64,000 nt of DNA from Nocardiopsis sp. ATB16-24. GTDB taxonomy: Bacteria > Actinomycetota > Actinomycetes > Streptosporangiales > Streptosporangiaceae. The notes beneath the pieces were generated by a model, which saw only the letters and a program-made list of their open reading frames with translations, did no database searches and was not told the origin of the DNA. This document shows, in pieces, positions 1-8,231 of the stretch. Position 1 is the stretch's first letter. The number at the start of each line of letters is the position of its first letter. The position numbers and the translations under genes are program-made. The stretch covers positions 248,001 to 312,000 of the forward strand of contig NZ_JASCXJ010000003.1 of NCBI RefSeq assembly GCF_030271535.1, given 5' to 3'.

Positions 1-2
1 TG

Positions 3-299
3 GCGGTCGGCGTCGACATGGCCGAGGCCGCCGCGGCGAGCGCACTCGGCGACCTCGATCAGGAAGGTGCCGCTCGCAGGGCGGCAGTGGCCAAAGCGTA
101 CGCTGGTCAGGCCGCGGATCACGCGAATGTGGAGGCGCTCCAGCTGCACGGCGGCACGGGCTTCACGTGGGAGTACCACCTCCATTTCTGGCTGAAGCGG
201 GTGATGAGTCTGAGCGCCGCTTATGGAACCACGACGACCCATCGCCGTGCGCTCGCCCAAAGCCTGCTGACCCACATGAGCAAGGAGGATCGAGGATGA
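3..299 (+). CDS. acyl-CoA dehydrogenase, C-terminal fragment (cut by window edge)
   Basis: Only the last 98 codons are present; the reading frame is open to the left edge, so the gene starts outside the window. The fragment is the C-terminal helical domain of an acyl-CoA dehydrogenase, recognisable by the QLHGGTGFTWEYHLHFW segment, which matches the family's Q-x-HGG-x-G-x-T-x-E motif near the FAD and substrate pocket. It would oxidise an acyl-CoA to the 2-enoyl-CoA. Its TGA stop overlaps the ATG of the next gene (ATGA), so the two are translationally coupled in one operon with the downstream CoA ligase, DUF35 protein and thiolase-like protein. Substrate cannot be told from this piece. Confidence 0.85.
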   Translation, partial: AVGVDMAEAAAASALGDLDQEGAARRAAVAKAYAGQAADHANVEALQLHGGTGFTWEYHLHFWLKRVMSLSAAYGTTTTHRRALAQSLLTHMSKEDRG

Positions 300-1840
300 G
301 CGAACTCGGCTTCTGGCGGCTCGCGGCCGCAGACCCCGACGCCTGTGCCGTGGTCGAACCCGACGGCTCACGCGTCTCACGAGGGCGACTCCTTGCACAG
401 GCGAACGCGATGGCACGGCTGCTACGGGAGCAGGGACTCGAGCGCGGCGATCGGGTCGTCGGCGTGGCCGCCAACGAGGCGGCGAACCTGGCCCTGGTGT
501 TGGCCTGTCAACAGAGCGGCGCCTACTACGTTCCCATCAACACCGCGCTGACCACCACGGAAGTGGCGCACATCCTGGCCGACGCCGAGCCGGTAGTGGT
601 GATCGCTTCCGTGGCCTACACCGAGATGCTCGCCGCGGCGGCCGAAGAGGTCGGTTTCCCCGTCGAGCGGCGATTCGCGCTCGGTGAGGCGGAGGGCTTT
701 CGGGATCTTCTCACCGAGAGCGCGGGGTGTCCCTCCGGGCCGCTCGAAAATCGCACTCCCGGTTCCTACCTGGGATACACCTCGGGTACGACCGGCCGTC
801 CCAAGGGTGTGTACCGACCACTGGCCGAGGGTGACCCCGACGACGTCTTCGCCGCCGGAGCGCAGTGGCAACTCGGGATGTTCGACATCACGCCGTTGAA
901 CGAGGGCAAGCACCTGGTCACCTCGCCCTTGAGTCACACGGCCGTCAGCGGTCTGGCCGTCACCTCCCTCCACTTCGGGCACGCCGTCGTCCTGATGGAG
1001 CGTTTCGACGCCGAGCTGGTTCTGCGCCTCATCGACCAGGAACGGATCACCACCACCCATATGGTGCCGACCCAACTGCACCGGCTCCTTCGGCTGCCCG
1101 CCGAGGTCCGGTCCCGTTACGACGTCGGTTCCATGCGCAACCTGGTCCATGGCGCGGGTCCCTGCCCGGAAGAGACCAAGCGGGAGATCATCGACTGGTT
1201 CGGTGAGGTGGTCTGGGAGTACTACGGAGCCACCGAGGCGGCCGGCACCGTGATCTCCGCACCGGAGTGGCTCCAGCGCCCGGGAAGCGTGGGACGTCCA
1301 CAGCCGGGCGCGGAGGTCATGATCCTCGGATCCGACGGCCAGGAGCTGCCGACGGGTGAGAGCGGCAGGGTCTACCTGCGGATGGGCACCCGTGCGTTCG
1401 AGTACCGCGGCGATCCGGACAAGACCCGGGCCTCCCGGGTCGGTGACTTCGTCACGGTGGGCGACCTCGGCCGGCTGGACGAGGAGGGTTACCTCTACCT
1501 GCTCGGCCGTTCGTCGGAGGTGGTGGTCAGCGGCGGGATCAACGTCTATCCGGCCGAGGTCGAGGCGGCGATCCTGAGCCACCACGAGGTCGAGGACGTG
1601 GGCGTGATCGGCGTTCCGGACCCCGAGTGGGGCGAGCGCGTGGTCGCGGTCGTCCAAGTGCGCCCCGACTCGGCGCTCGCGACCGATGAGCGGTCCGCCC
1701 AAGCAGTGTTGCAGGAGTACCTCGCGGACCGCCTGGCCCGCTACAAGGTTCCTCGAACCGTCACGGTGGTGGAGCGGCTCCCACGCGCGGCCAACGGCAA
1801 ACTGCGCAAGCAGCTCCTGGTACCGATGGCTCAGCGCTGA
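296..1840 (+). CDS. AMP-forming acyl-CoA synthetase / CoA ligase
   Basis: 514-residue member of the ANL adenylating family, which activates a carboxylic acid to its CoA thioester through an acyl-adenylate. The AMP-binding loop GYTSGTTGRPKG is at residues 160-171, the YYGATE core motif at 309-314, the hinge region GRLDEEGYLYLLGR around 392-404, and the C-terminal catalytic lysine is in NGKLRK near residue 502, so all catalytic motifs are intact. The ATG at 296 was chosen because it overlaps the upstream stop and follows an AAGGAGG-like site (281-287); an in-frame start at 167 would run deep into the upstream gene. It lies between an acyl-CoA dehydrogenase and a DUF35/thiolase pair, so it probably loads the substrate of this pathway. 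The acid is unknown. Confidence 0.93.
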   Translation: MSELGFWRLAAADPDACAVVEPDGSRVSRGRLLAQANAMARLLREQGLERGDRVVGVAANEAANLALVLACQQSGAYYVPINTALTTTEVAHILADAEPVVVIASVAYTEMLAAAAEEVGFPVERRFALGEAEGFRDLLTESAGCPSGPLENRTPGSYLGYTSGTTGRPKGVYRPLAEGDPDDVFAAGAQWQLGMFDITPLNEGKHLVTSPLSHTAVSGLAVTSLHFGHAVVLMERFDAELVLRLIDQERITTTHMVPTQLHRLLRLPAEVRSRYDVGSMRNLVHGAGPCPEETKREIIDWFGEVVWEYYGATEAAGTVISAPEWLQRPGSVGRPQPGAEVMILGSDGQELPTGESGRVYLRMGTRAFEYRGDPDKTRASRVGDFVTVGDLGRLDEEGYLYLLGRSSEVVVSGGINVYPAEVEAAILSHHEVEDVGVIGVPDPEWGERVVAVVQVRPDSALATDERSAQAVLQEYLADRLARYKVPRTVTVVERLPRAANGKLRKQLLVPMAQR

Positions 1841-1885
1841 ACGGCGTTGGACACCAGATTCGTCCTTCCAAACGAAAGGGAAGCC

Positions 1886-2287
1886 GTGAAGCCCGTCGCC
1901 TCACCCACCCCTGACACCCAAGAATGGTTCGACCGGATCGACGCCGGAGAACTGACCGTGGCGCACTGTCGAAGCTGCGCGCTTCGGTTCCTGTATCCGC
2001 GAATGTGCTGCCCCGACTGTGGTTCGCGTTCTGTCGAGCTCCTGCCCGCCAGCGGTCGCGGATCGGTCGCCTCCTGGGTGGTCAACCACCGAGGCCCCGA
2101 AGCGTTCGCGAAGGAGGCCCCGTACGTCATCGCCCTGGTACGGCTCGAAGAGGGGCCGCTGCTGATGTCGAACATCCTGATCGACGACCCGGACGTCGTG
2201 TCGGTCGACCTTCCGGTCCGCGCCGAGTTCGAGCAACGCGGTGAGCGACGGGTCGTCCAGTTCGTCCCGGAGGTGGAGACAACATGA
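1886..2287 (+). CDS. Zn-ribbon/OB-fold (DUF35) acyl-CoA-associated protein
   Basis: 133-residue protein with an N-terminal zinc ribbon (Cys pairs in CRSC and CPDC, about residues 29-46) followed by the beta-rich OB-fold of the DUF35 family. The GTG at 1886 has an AAAGGGA site just upstream; a TTG at 1847 would add 13 residues but has no ribosome site. DUF35 proteins work as partners of SCP2/thiolase-like enzymes, and in steroid side-chain degradation the DUF35 domain of ChsH2 forms an aldolase with Ltp2 (established for mycobacteria and Thermomonospora). Here the stop overlaps the ATG of a thiolase-like gene, so the two very likely form one complex. Which reaction they catalyse is inference. 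Confidence 0.87.
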   Translation: MKPVASPTPDTQEWFDRIDAGELTVAHCRSCALRFLYPRMCCPDCGSRSVELLPASGRGSVASWVVNHRGPEAFAKEAPYVIALVRLEEGPLLMSNILIDDPDVVSVDLPVRAEFEQRGERRVVQFVPEVETT

Positions 2288-3441
2288 GTCTGCGTGGAGC
2301 GATCGCCATCGTCGGGGCCGCCGAGAGCACCCGCTTGGGCAAGATACCGGACATGTCGGCGTTGCAATTGCACGTGGACGCCGCGCTCAACGCCCTCGCC
2401 GACGCCGGTCTTCGACCTTCGGACATCGACGGTGTCGCCTCGGCGGGGGAACTCCCCAACGACGTCGCCGATTACCTGGGAATCGTGCCGGAGTACCTCG
2501 ACGCCACCAATGTCGGCGGCTCTTCCTACATGCTGCATGTGCGCCACGCCATGGCCGCGATCGCGTCCGGCCTGTGTTCCACCGTGCTGGTCACGCATGG
2601 AGAGTCCGGCCGTTCCAGGGTGGGGATGCAACCCTGGGCACCGGCGCCACAGTCGATGATGGGTCAGCTGGAGGTCCCCTACGGGCCGGTCGGCGCCCCG
2701 TCGCTGTTCCCGATCGGCGTCCGACGCTACATGGCCGAGTACGGGATGTCCGAAGAGCAGTTCGCGATGGTCCCGGTCGTCCAGCGGGAGTGGGCCTCAC
2801 GGAACCCCCGCGCCAAGCTCCGGGAGCCGATCACCGTCGAGGGCGTCCTGTCCTCGCCCGTGATCGCGGATCCGATCCACCTGGCGCACTGTTGCCTGGT
2901 CACCGATGGCGGCGGGGCCCTGGTCCTGATGTCGGCGGAGCGGGCGAAGGACCTGGGCGCGGCCGCGCCGCCCGTGTACGTACTGGGAGCAGGTGAGTCC
3001 AGTGAGTCCTCGGTGGTCTCGGGCCTGGCGAGCCTGACCTCCTCTCGCGCGATCGAGCGGGCCGGCAGTGCCGCACTGGTCCAGGCCGAGATCGCGCACA
3101 GCGACGTCGACCACCTGATGATCTACGACGCCTTCGCCCACGTGCCGTTGTACGGGCTCGAAGACCTCGGGTTCGTCGGTCGAGGAGAGGCCGCCGCCTT
3201 CGTCGCCGACCGCAACACCGCTCCGGGCGGCGCATTGCCGCTGAACACCAACGGCGGAGGGCTGTCCTACACGCACACCGGGATGTACGGCATGTTCGCC
3301 ATCCAAGAGTCCGTCCGCCAGGTGCGCGGCACGGCTCCCGCCCAGGTCGAGGGGGTCGACGTCAGTGTGGCCGTGGGGGTCGGAGGCATGTTCATGTCCT
3401 CCGGCACCCTTGTCCTGGGCAGTGAGGCCACGCTCGGCTGA
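2284..3441 (+). CDS. SCP2/Ltp-type thiolase-like protein
   Basis: 385-residue thiolase-fold protein of the lipid-transfer/SCPx type. The N-terminal half begins with a short beta strand (AIVGAAES) and the C-terminal half has NTNGGGLSYTHTGMYG (residues about 320-335) where classical thiolases have the GHPxGxSG histidine loop. The gene overlaps the DUF35 gene by 4 bases, the arrangement seen for Ltp-type aldolase/DUF35 pairs. It may therefore be a carbon-carbon lyase acting on an acyl-CoA (retro-aldol) rather than a biosynthetic thiolase; acyl transfer cannot be excluded. It is the last gene of the left-hand operon and is followed by a strong terminator hairpin. Confidence 0.9.
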   Translation: MSLRGAIAIVGAAESTRLGKIPDMSALQLHVDAALNALADAGLRPSDIDGVASAGELPNDVADYLGIVPEYLDATNVGGSSYMLHVRHAMAAIASGLCSTVLVTHGESGRSRVGMQPWAPAPQSMMGQLEVPYGPVGAPSLFPIGVRRYMAEYGMSEEQFAMVPVVQREWASRNPRAKLREPITVEGVLSSPVIADPIHLAHCCLVTDGGGALVLMSAERAKDLGAAAPPVYVLGAGESSESSVVSGLASLTSSRAIERAGSAALVQAEIAHSDVDHLMIYDAFAHVPLYGLEDLGFVGRGEAAAFVADRNTAPGGALPLNTNGGGLSYTHTGMYGMFAIQESVRQVRGTAPAQVEGVDVSVAVGVGGMFMSSGTLVLGSEATLG

Positions 3442-3486
3442 CCGTGCTCGGGGAGAGGGGGTCTCCTCCTCTCCCCGCAGGAAGAA

Positions 3487-3525
3487 CGAGCGCGACCGCC
3501 TCCGATCAGGAGGCGGTCGCGCTCG
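3487..3525. terminator. bidirectional terminator hairpin
   Basis: Perfect 17-bp inverted repeat (3487-3503 with 3509-3525) around a 5-base loop. It lies between the convergent thiolase-like gene (+) and the MaoC gene (-) and can stop transcription from both. Confidence 0.85.
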
Positions 3526-3577
3526 TATGGCTCGTCGTGGACGTGGCCGACGCCCCCGCGCCGGCCACGGAACCCGG

Positions 3578-4066
3578 TCAGGTCGACATCGCGCGCTCGC
3601 CCTCGGGAAGCAGCCGCACGAGGGCGGTACGAACCGCCTTGCAGACCACGACGCCGTCCTGGTTCAGACCGCGGTGCTCAAGGGTGACGATCCCTTGGCC
3701 CGGACGACTCGCGGAGAGTCGCTTGTGGCCGATCTCGGTCTCACAGTAGAGCGTGTCGCCGATGAAGACCGGGGCGGGAAAGGAGATCTCCTGAAAGCCC
3801 AGGTTGGCGATGGTGGTCTTCTGGGTCAGGTCGGGTACGCCGACACTGCAGACGATGCTGAGCGTGAGAAGACTGTTGACCAGGCGCTGGCCGAACTCGG
3901 ACTCGGCGGAGGCGACGGCGTCCAAGTGCAGGCTCTGGGTGTTCAGCGTCATGCTGCAGAACAGGACGTTGTCCGTTTCGGTGATCGTCCGTCCGGGCTC
4001 GTGTTTGAACACGTCTCCGGTGATCATTTCCTCGTAGTAGCGGCCACGGCGGGTATGAACGGTCAC
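3578..4066 (-). CDS. MaoC-family (hotdog) acyl-CoA hydratase
   Basis: 162-residue single hotdog protein of the MaoC dehydratase family, which adds water to 2-enoyl-CoA (or removes it). The hydratase region is ITETDNVLFCSMTLN at residues about 28-42 followed by HLD, corresponding to the family's D-x-N-P-x-H-x-D signature in a diverged form similar to mesaconyl-CoA hydratases. The start is GTG at 4066, overlapping the stop of the CoA-transferase gene (GTGA), so both are one operon read leftward from the 5.4-kb promoter region. In the pathway it would supply the hydration step after the acyl-CoA dehydrogenases. Exact enoyl-CoA substrate unknown. Confidence 0.87.
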   Translation of the reverse strand: MTVHTRRGRYYEEMITGDVFKHEPGRTITETDNVLFCSMTLNTQSLHLDAVASAESEFGQRLVNSLLTLSIVCSVGVPDLTQKTTIANLGFQEISFPAPVFIGDTLYCETEIGHKRLSASRPGQGIVTLEHRGLNQDGVVVCKAVRTALVRLLPEGERAMST

Positions 4067-5334
4067 GGAGTCTCCTTGGATCGAGAGGCGGACGCGAGAA
4101 GCGCGGCCTGGTGATGGGGATGGGCCACCTCGGCCAGTGCGTGGGCCCGTTCGGTGACCGAGCGGCCGCGCAACCAGGCCACGCCGTACTCGGTGACGAC
4201 CGCGTCGGGTGTGTGACGGGGGAGCGACACGATGTCGGTGCCGAGCCGGGGCACGATCCTGCTGCGACGGCCGTCAGGGGTCGTCGAGGGCAAGGCGATG
4301 AGCGAGAGACCTCCGGGGGACCCGAAGCCGGATTCGACGAAGTCGGCACTGCCGCCGATACCGGAGACCTGTCGGTCACCGACGAGTTCGGCGTTGACCT
4401 GGCCGGCGAGATCGACCTCGACGGCGGAGTTCACCGTCACCAGACGCGGGATCCGCGCGAGTTCTCGCGGAGCGTGCGAGAACCTACTGTCCCGGAGCAC
4501 GACCGCGGGGTTGTCGTGAGCGAACTCCATCAGCCGTCGGGTGCCCATGAGTTCCGCGGCGAGGACGGCCGGTCGGGGATCGGTGCTCCAGGGAGCGATC
4601 CCCGCGTCGAACAGCGGCACCATCGCGTCGTTGGCCATCCCGACGAAGCGGACGTCGCGTAGCCCGCTTTCAAGGAGGAAGGCGGTGAGGGCCTCGGGCA
4701 CGGCGCCGATCCCCAGCTGGAGCGTCGGCCGCTCGGGCAGGAGCGTCAGGACGTGCTCGGCGACACGGTCGCTGACCGTGTCCCGGGTGGCGGCCGGGAA
4801 CTCGCACATCGGTGTGTCGGCCTCGACGAGGTGGGTGATCGAGCCGACGTGCACCATCGAGTCGCCGTGGGTCCGGGGGAGGTCGGGGTCGACTTCGGCC
4901 AGGACCAAGGCCGCGCGGTCGATCGCGTGCTTGACGTAGCTGGCCGAAGGACCGAGACTGCACCACCCGTTCCGGTCGGGGGGTGAAACGCGCACCAGAG
5001 CGACGGAGGTCTCCCAGAGGTCGAGGAGGTCCGGGACGGCCGAGGCGCGAGCAGGGACGTAGTCGACGTCGCCGGGACTCAGCGCGGCACGGGCGGGACC
5101 GTAGGGGTGCCAGGTCACATACGGCAGGTGACCGGCCGCCGAGGCTTCGAGGAACGGGTACGCGCCGAGCTGGAGGCCCGAACAAAGGCGCACCGACTTC
5201 AGGGTGTCCGCGAGCCCGCCGAGCGCGGTGAGCAGTGTCTCCGGCGTACCGCAACCGGGTGCCGCCACGATGGTGCTTCGAGGAGGAATGGCTTGGATCG
5301 CCGCTGACACGGAGACCGTCCGAGGTGGCTTCAT
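4063..5334 (-). CDS. acetyl-CoA hydrolase/transferase family protein (4-hydroxybutyrate CoA-transferase-like)
   Basis: 423-residue single-chain class I CoA-transferase-like protein with the two-domain layout of the acetyl-CoA hydrolase/transferase family. ATG 5334 is preceded on the minus strand by GGAGGAGCG, while an upstream in-frame start at 5460 overlaps the operator and has no ribosome site. The glycine loop LQLGIGAVPEAL (about residues 206-217) is conserved. The place where the family has its catalytic glutamate (G-x-H-S/T-E-M) reads GMANDAM here, so the nucleophile may be an aspartate or missing. It would move CoA between acids or hydrolyse a CoA ester. It is the first gene of the leftward operon with the MaoC hydratase and lies under the first palindromic operator. 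Confidence 0.85.
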   Translation of the reverse strand: MKPPRTVSVSAAIQAIPPRSTIVAAPGCGTPETLLTALGGLADTLKSVRLCSGLQLGAYPFLEASAAGHLPYVTWHPYGPARAALSPGDVDYVPARASAVPDLLDLWETSVALVRVSPPDRNGWCSLGPSASYVKHAIDRAALVLAEVDPDLPRTHGDSMVHVGSITHLVEADTPMCEFPAATRDTVSDRVAEHVLTLLPERPTLQLGIGAVPEALTAFLLESGLRDVRFVGMANDAMVPLFDAGIAPWSTDPRPAVLAAELMGTRRLMEFAHDNPAVVLRDSRFSHAPRELARIPRLVTVNSAVEVDLAGQVNAELVGDRQVSGIGGSADFVESGFGSPGGLSLIALPSTTPDGRRSRIVPRLGTDIVSLPRHTPDAVVTEYGVAWLRGRSVTERAHALAEVAHPHHQAALLASASRSKETP

Positions 5335-5455
5335 CGCTCCTCCTGCTGTGTGCGCGGGGCCGGCCCGGGAATCCGCGCCGGAGTCCGAGGTTGCGGCCGG
5401 TGGCAGAGGACGTTTCGGCGCGTCCTGAGAGACCCTAGCCGCAGGAAGAAAGTGA

Positions 5456-5469
5456 AGCAAGTGCTTGAT
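5456..5469. promoter_or_regulatory. KstR2-type palindromic operator, site 1
   Basis: AGCAAGTGCTTGAT fits the AnCAAGnnCTTGnT pattern described for the TetR repressor KstR2. It lies in the divergent promoter region between the CoA-transferase operon (-) and the liv operon (+). The same pattern recurs at 9887, 16662 and 19270. Confidence 0.7.
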
Positions 5470-5475
5470 TGGGTA

Positions 5476-5506
5476 TTGACCTTAGTGCTGTGACGTGGCT
5501 TACTTA
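5476..5506 (+). promoter_or_regulatory. possible promoter of the liv operon
   Basis: TTGACC (5476-5481) and TACTTA (5501-5506) resemble -35 and -10 boxes with a 19-base spacer, located between the two palindromes upstream of livH. The spacing is long, so this is tentative. Confidence 0.35.
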
Positions 5507-5512
5507 CTATCT

Positions 5513-5526
5513 AGCGAGCGCTCGAT
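5513..5526. promoter_or_regulatory. second palindrome upstream of livH
   Basis: AGCGAGCGCTCGAT has the same A-n-4-2-4-n-T architecture as site 1, with CGAG/CTCG half-sites in place of CAAG/CTTG. It sits 57 bp downstream of site 1 and 40 bp before the livH start, just after the possible -10, where binding would block transcription. It may be a weaker site for the same regulator or a site for another TetR protein. Confidence 0.42.
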
Positions 5527-5565
5527 TGGTGCTCGTCAGGCCCTTACGCGAGGGAGATCGACTCA

Positions 5566-6453
5566 GTGGGACTGTTAACACAACAAATCTTCAACGGGCT
5601 CGCGGTGGGGTCGATCTACGCTCTGTTCGCGATCGGCTTCGCCCTCATCCTGGCGCGTATGAAGATTCTGAACGTGGCGCACGGGACCTTCGCGACCTGG
5701 GGGGCACTGTCGGCCTTCTGGCTGGTCGTCCAGGGCGGGATGAACTTCTGGGTCGCGGCGGTGTTGGGCGTCGCGTTCGCGGGTCTTCTCGGTGTGCTGT
5801 CGGAGCTCTTGGCCTTCGGGCCCTTGCGCAAGCGCAACGCCGGAACGTTCGCTCCGATCATCGCCAGTATCGGCATCTGGATCGTGCTGCTCAACGTCGC
5901 GGAGGGGTTCATCGGCCCCACCACAAGGAGCTTCCCGATCGAAGCCGTCCCGTCGACTCCCTTGCGGATCGGTGGAATCGTCATGCTGCCGGCCCACATC
6001 CTGAGCATCACGGCGCTGATCCTCGTGGTCACGGCGGTCCACCTTCTGCTCAGCCGCTCGCGGTTCGGGGCGGCGGTGCGCGCGGTCTCGGTGGACAGCC
6101 GTTCGGCGGCGATCGTGGGTGTGAACCCACGGCGGACCCTCTTGGCCGTCGCCTTCATCGCGGCAGGAGTCGCCGGGCTCGCCGGCGTCCTGTCGGCGCT
6201 GGCCGACAACAACGTGTCGTTCGGCCTCGGAGAAGCCCTGCTGCTGAAGGGCTTCGCCGCGGTCGTGGTGGGCGGTTACGGCGACATCCGTGGCGCGGCC
6301 GCGGTGGGGGTGGTGATCGGGGTCCTCGAGGTCCTCAGCTCTCAGTACATCTCCTCCGATTTCCGTGACGCCATCACCTTCGGCATCTTGCTGCTGGTTC
6401 TCGTGACCAGGCCCCAGGGACTGTTCAGTGAACGCCAGTTGGTCCGTGCCTGA
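5566..6453 (+). CDS. livH: branched-chain amino acid-type ABC transporter permease, LivH family
   Basis: 295-residue integral membrane protein with about eight hydrophobic segments, starting at GTG 5566. The N-terminal GLAVGSIYALFAIGFALI and the C-terminal GYGDIRGAAAVGVVIGVLE stretches are typical of LivH-type permeases. Together with LivM it forms the membrane channel of an importer for branched-chain amino acids or, in many catabolic clusters, for aromatic and other carboxylic acids. It opens an operon livH-livM-livG-livF-SDR. No substrate-binding protein gene is present next to it, which is unusual. Its location inside a CoA-dependent catabolic island suggests that it imports the pathway's starting acid. 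Confidence 0.92.
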   Translation: MGLLTQQIFNGLAVGSIYALFAIGFALILARMKILNVAHGTFATWGALSAFWLVVQGGMNFWVAAVLGVAFAGLLGVLSELLAFGPLRKRNAGTFAPIIASIGIWIVLLNVAEGFIGPTTRSFPIEAVPSTPLRIGGIVMLPAHILSITALILVVTAVHLLLSRSRFGAAVRAVSVDSRSAAIVGVNPRRTLLAVAFIAAGVAGLAGVLSALADNNVSFGLGEALLLKGFAAVVVGGYGDIRGAAAVGVVIGVLEVLSSQYISSDFRDAITFGILLLVLVTRPQGLFSERQLVRA

Positions 6454-6480
6454 GCGCGCCACCTCTCGAAAGGGTCATCT

Positions 6481-7383
6481 GTGAGTACGACCGCTTGGAT
6501 CATCACACTCCAGTTCGCCGGGGTGAACGCGCTCTTCGCCCTAGGCGTGTACGCCTCCCTGTGGACCGGTGTCCTGAGCCTGGCTCCGATCTTCTTCGGC
6601 GCGGTGGGCGCCTTCACCTTCGGGTACCTCGCCGCGACCTTGGGCCTGCCTCCGTTCCTCGGATTGGTTCTCGGGATCGTCCTCGGGGCCTTCCTGGGAG
6701 TGGTCACGGCCGGGATCGTCATTCGGCTCAGCAGCCACTATCTGGCGATGGCGACCATCGCGATGGTGCTCATCGGTCGGGTGTTGATCCTCAACCTCCC
6801 GGAATACACCGGTGGTGCCGCCGGCACCCTGATACCGGGTGACCTCGGCACGTGGCCGTGGTTGCTCGGGACTCTGGTCATCGCCGGGTTCGTGATGTCG
6901 CGACTGGCCGGTTCCCGATTCGGGTTCGCCGCCGACGCGGTTCGGGAGGATCCGGCGGTCGCGCAGACCCTGGGCGTCTCGCCCCGGCACATCCAGTTGG
7001 TGGGCTTCATCCTCTCCGGTGCCTTCTCCGGGGCGGCCGGCGTGATGCAGGCGAGCTTCCTGCAGTACATCGGGCCGGACACCTTCTACACCCACCTCGG
7101 CTTCGTGACGCTGGCCGCCGTCGTCCTGGGAGGAGCGTTCCACTGGGCGGGTCCGATCGTCGGCGCCGTCGTGTTCACGATCCTGCCCGAGTTGTTGCGC
7201 GACGTCATGGGTGACTACGACCGCGTGGTGACCGGTGTCCTCCTCGTCCTCATCATCATCTACATGCCGCGCGGTCTGGTCGACCTGCGTCGGTTCCGGT
7301 TGCTCCGCCGCCGCTCACGAGGCTCGGAGCCCTCCGGCGTCAGCGCGTCGCGTGAATCGGCGAACCAGGAGGTGCTCTCATGA
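6481..7383 (+). CDS. livM: branched-chain amino acid-type ABC transporter permease, LivM family
   Basis: 300-residue membrane protein, GTG start at 6481 preceded by GAAAGG. The family pattern SSHYLAMATIAM (residues about 84-95) and the coupling region LGVSPRHIQLVGFILSGAFSGAAG (read in two halves around residues 165-188) are clear. The C-terminal tail is charged (RRFRLLRRRSRGSE) and cytoplasmic. It partners LivH in the importer. The stop overlaps the livG start by 4 bases. Confidence 0.92.
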   Translation: MSTTAWIITLQFAGVNALFALGVYASLWTGVLSLAPIFFGAVGAFTFGYLAATLGLPPFLGLVLGIVLGAFLGVVTAGIVIRLSSHYLAMATIAMVLIGRVLILNLPEYTGGAAGTLIPGDLGTWPWLLGTLVIAGFVMSRLAGSRFGFAADAVREDPAVAQTLGVSPRHIQLVGFILSGAFSGAAGVMQASFLQYIGPDTFYTHLGFVTLAAVVLGGAFHWAGPIVGAVVFTILPELLRDVMGDYDRVVTGVLLVLIIIYMPRGLVDLRRFRLLRRRSRGSEPSGVSASRESANQEVLS

Positions 7384-8231
7384 CCACGACTTCCCCCGGG
7401 GCTTCCGGGGCGGTCGCCCCCGCGGTCGAGATCGCGGGGGTGACCAAGACGTTCGGCGGTTTGACCGCGGTGTCGGACATCCACATCGAGGTCGCTCGAC
7501 AGAGCATCTACGGCATCCTCGGTCCCAACGGCGCGGGTAAGACCACCGTGCTGAACATGATCAGCGGGTTCATCGCTCCCGACAGCGGATCGATCTCGGT
7601 CTTCGGCGACGAGGTGACACGGATGCCGCCGCATCGGATCGCGCGGCACGGAGTGGCACGGACCTACCAGAACATTCGCCTCTTCGGAGGCATGACGGTG
7701 CTGGAGACCGTGGTGGCCGGTGCCTATATGCGCCGCTCCTCCACCATCGGCGGGGCGCTCCTCCTCAGCCCAGGGGAGCGTCGCGAACGTCAGAGGGTCC
7801 GCGAGCGGGCCCAAGCCCTCCTCGAACAGGTCGGCGTGCGATCCGCCCACGACGAGCTCGCCGAAACGCTTTCCTACGGAGACCAACGTCGCGTGGAGAT
7901 CGCCCGTGCGCTCGCGACCGAGCCGCAGGTGCTGCTACTGGACGAGCCGACGGCGGGAATGAACGACGCCGAGTCCCAGGAGATCGGGGAACTTCTGCTC
8001 CAGCTGCAGGCCTCCGGACTCACCTTGATCCTCATCGAGCACAACATGCGCCTCGTCGAGGAGTTCTGTGAATCGGTGTCGGTGATGAACTCCGGTGTGA
8101 TGCTCGCGCAAGGCACCCCGAGCTGGTGCCTGGAGCAAGACGATGTGAAGGAGGCCTACTTTGGAAAGAGCTCCGATGCTGCGCGTATCGCGACTCTCCG
8201 CCGCGCACGGCGCGGTTCAAGCGGTTCGTGA
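7380..8231 (+). CDS. livG: ABC transporter ATP-binding protein, LivG family
   Basis: 283-residue ATPase. Walker A GPNGAGKTT is near residues 49-57, the LivG-specific VARTYQNIRLFGGMTVLE segment follows, the ABC signature is diverged (LSYGDQRRVEIARAL, about 163-177), and Walker B is LLLDEPTAGMN. Its last 24 residues are encoded in the overlap with livF: a normal LivG would end near EAYFG, so the basic tail (RRARRGSSGS) is probably a by-product of the gene overlap. It energises uptake with LivF. Confidence 0.93.
   Translation: MTTTSPGASGAVAPAVEIAGVTKTFGGLTAVSDIHIEVARQSIYGILGPNGAGKTTVLNMISGFIAPDSGSISVFGDEVTRMPPHRIARHGVARTYQNIRLFGGMTVLETVVAGAYMRRSSTIGGALLLSPGERRERQRVRERAQALLEQVGVRSAHDELAETLSYGDQRRVEIARALATEPQVLLLDEPTAGMNDAESQEIGELLLQLQASGLTLILIEHNMRLVEEFCESVSVMNSGVMLAQGTPSWCLEQDDVKEAYFGKSSDAARIATLRRARRGSSGS

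Noticed and set aside
422..1702. Large minus-strand frame across the first CoA ligase
   Set aside because: Antisense shadow of a gene with complete ANL motifs; the translation has no recognisable domain.
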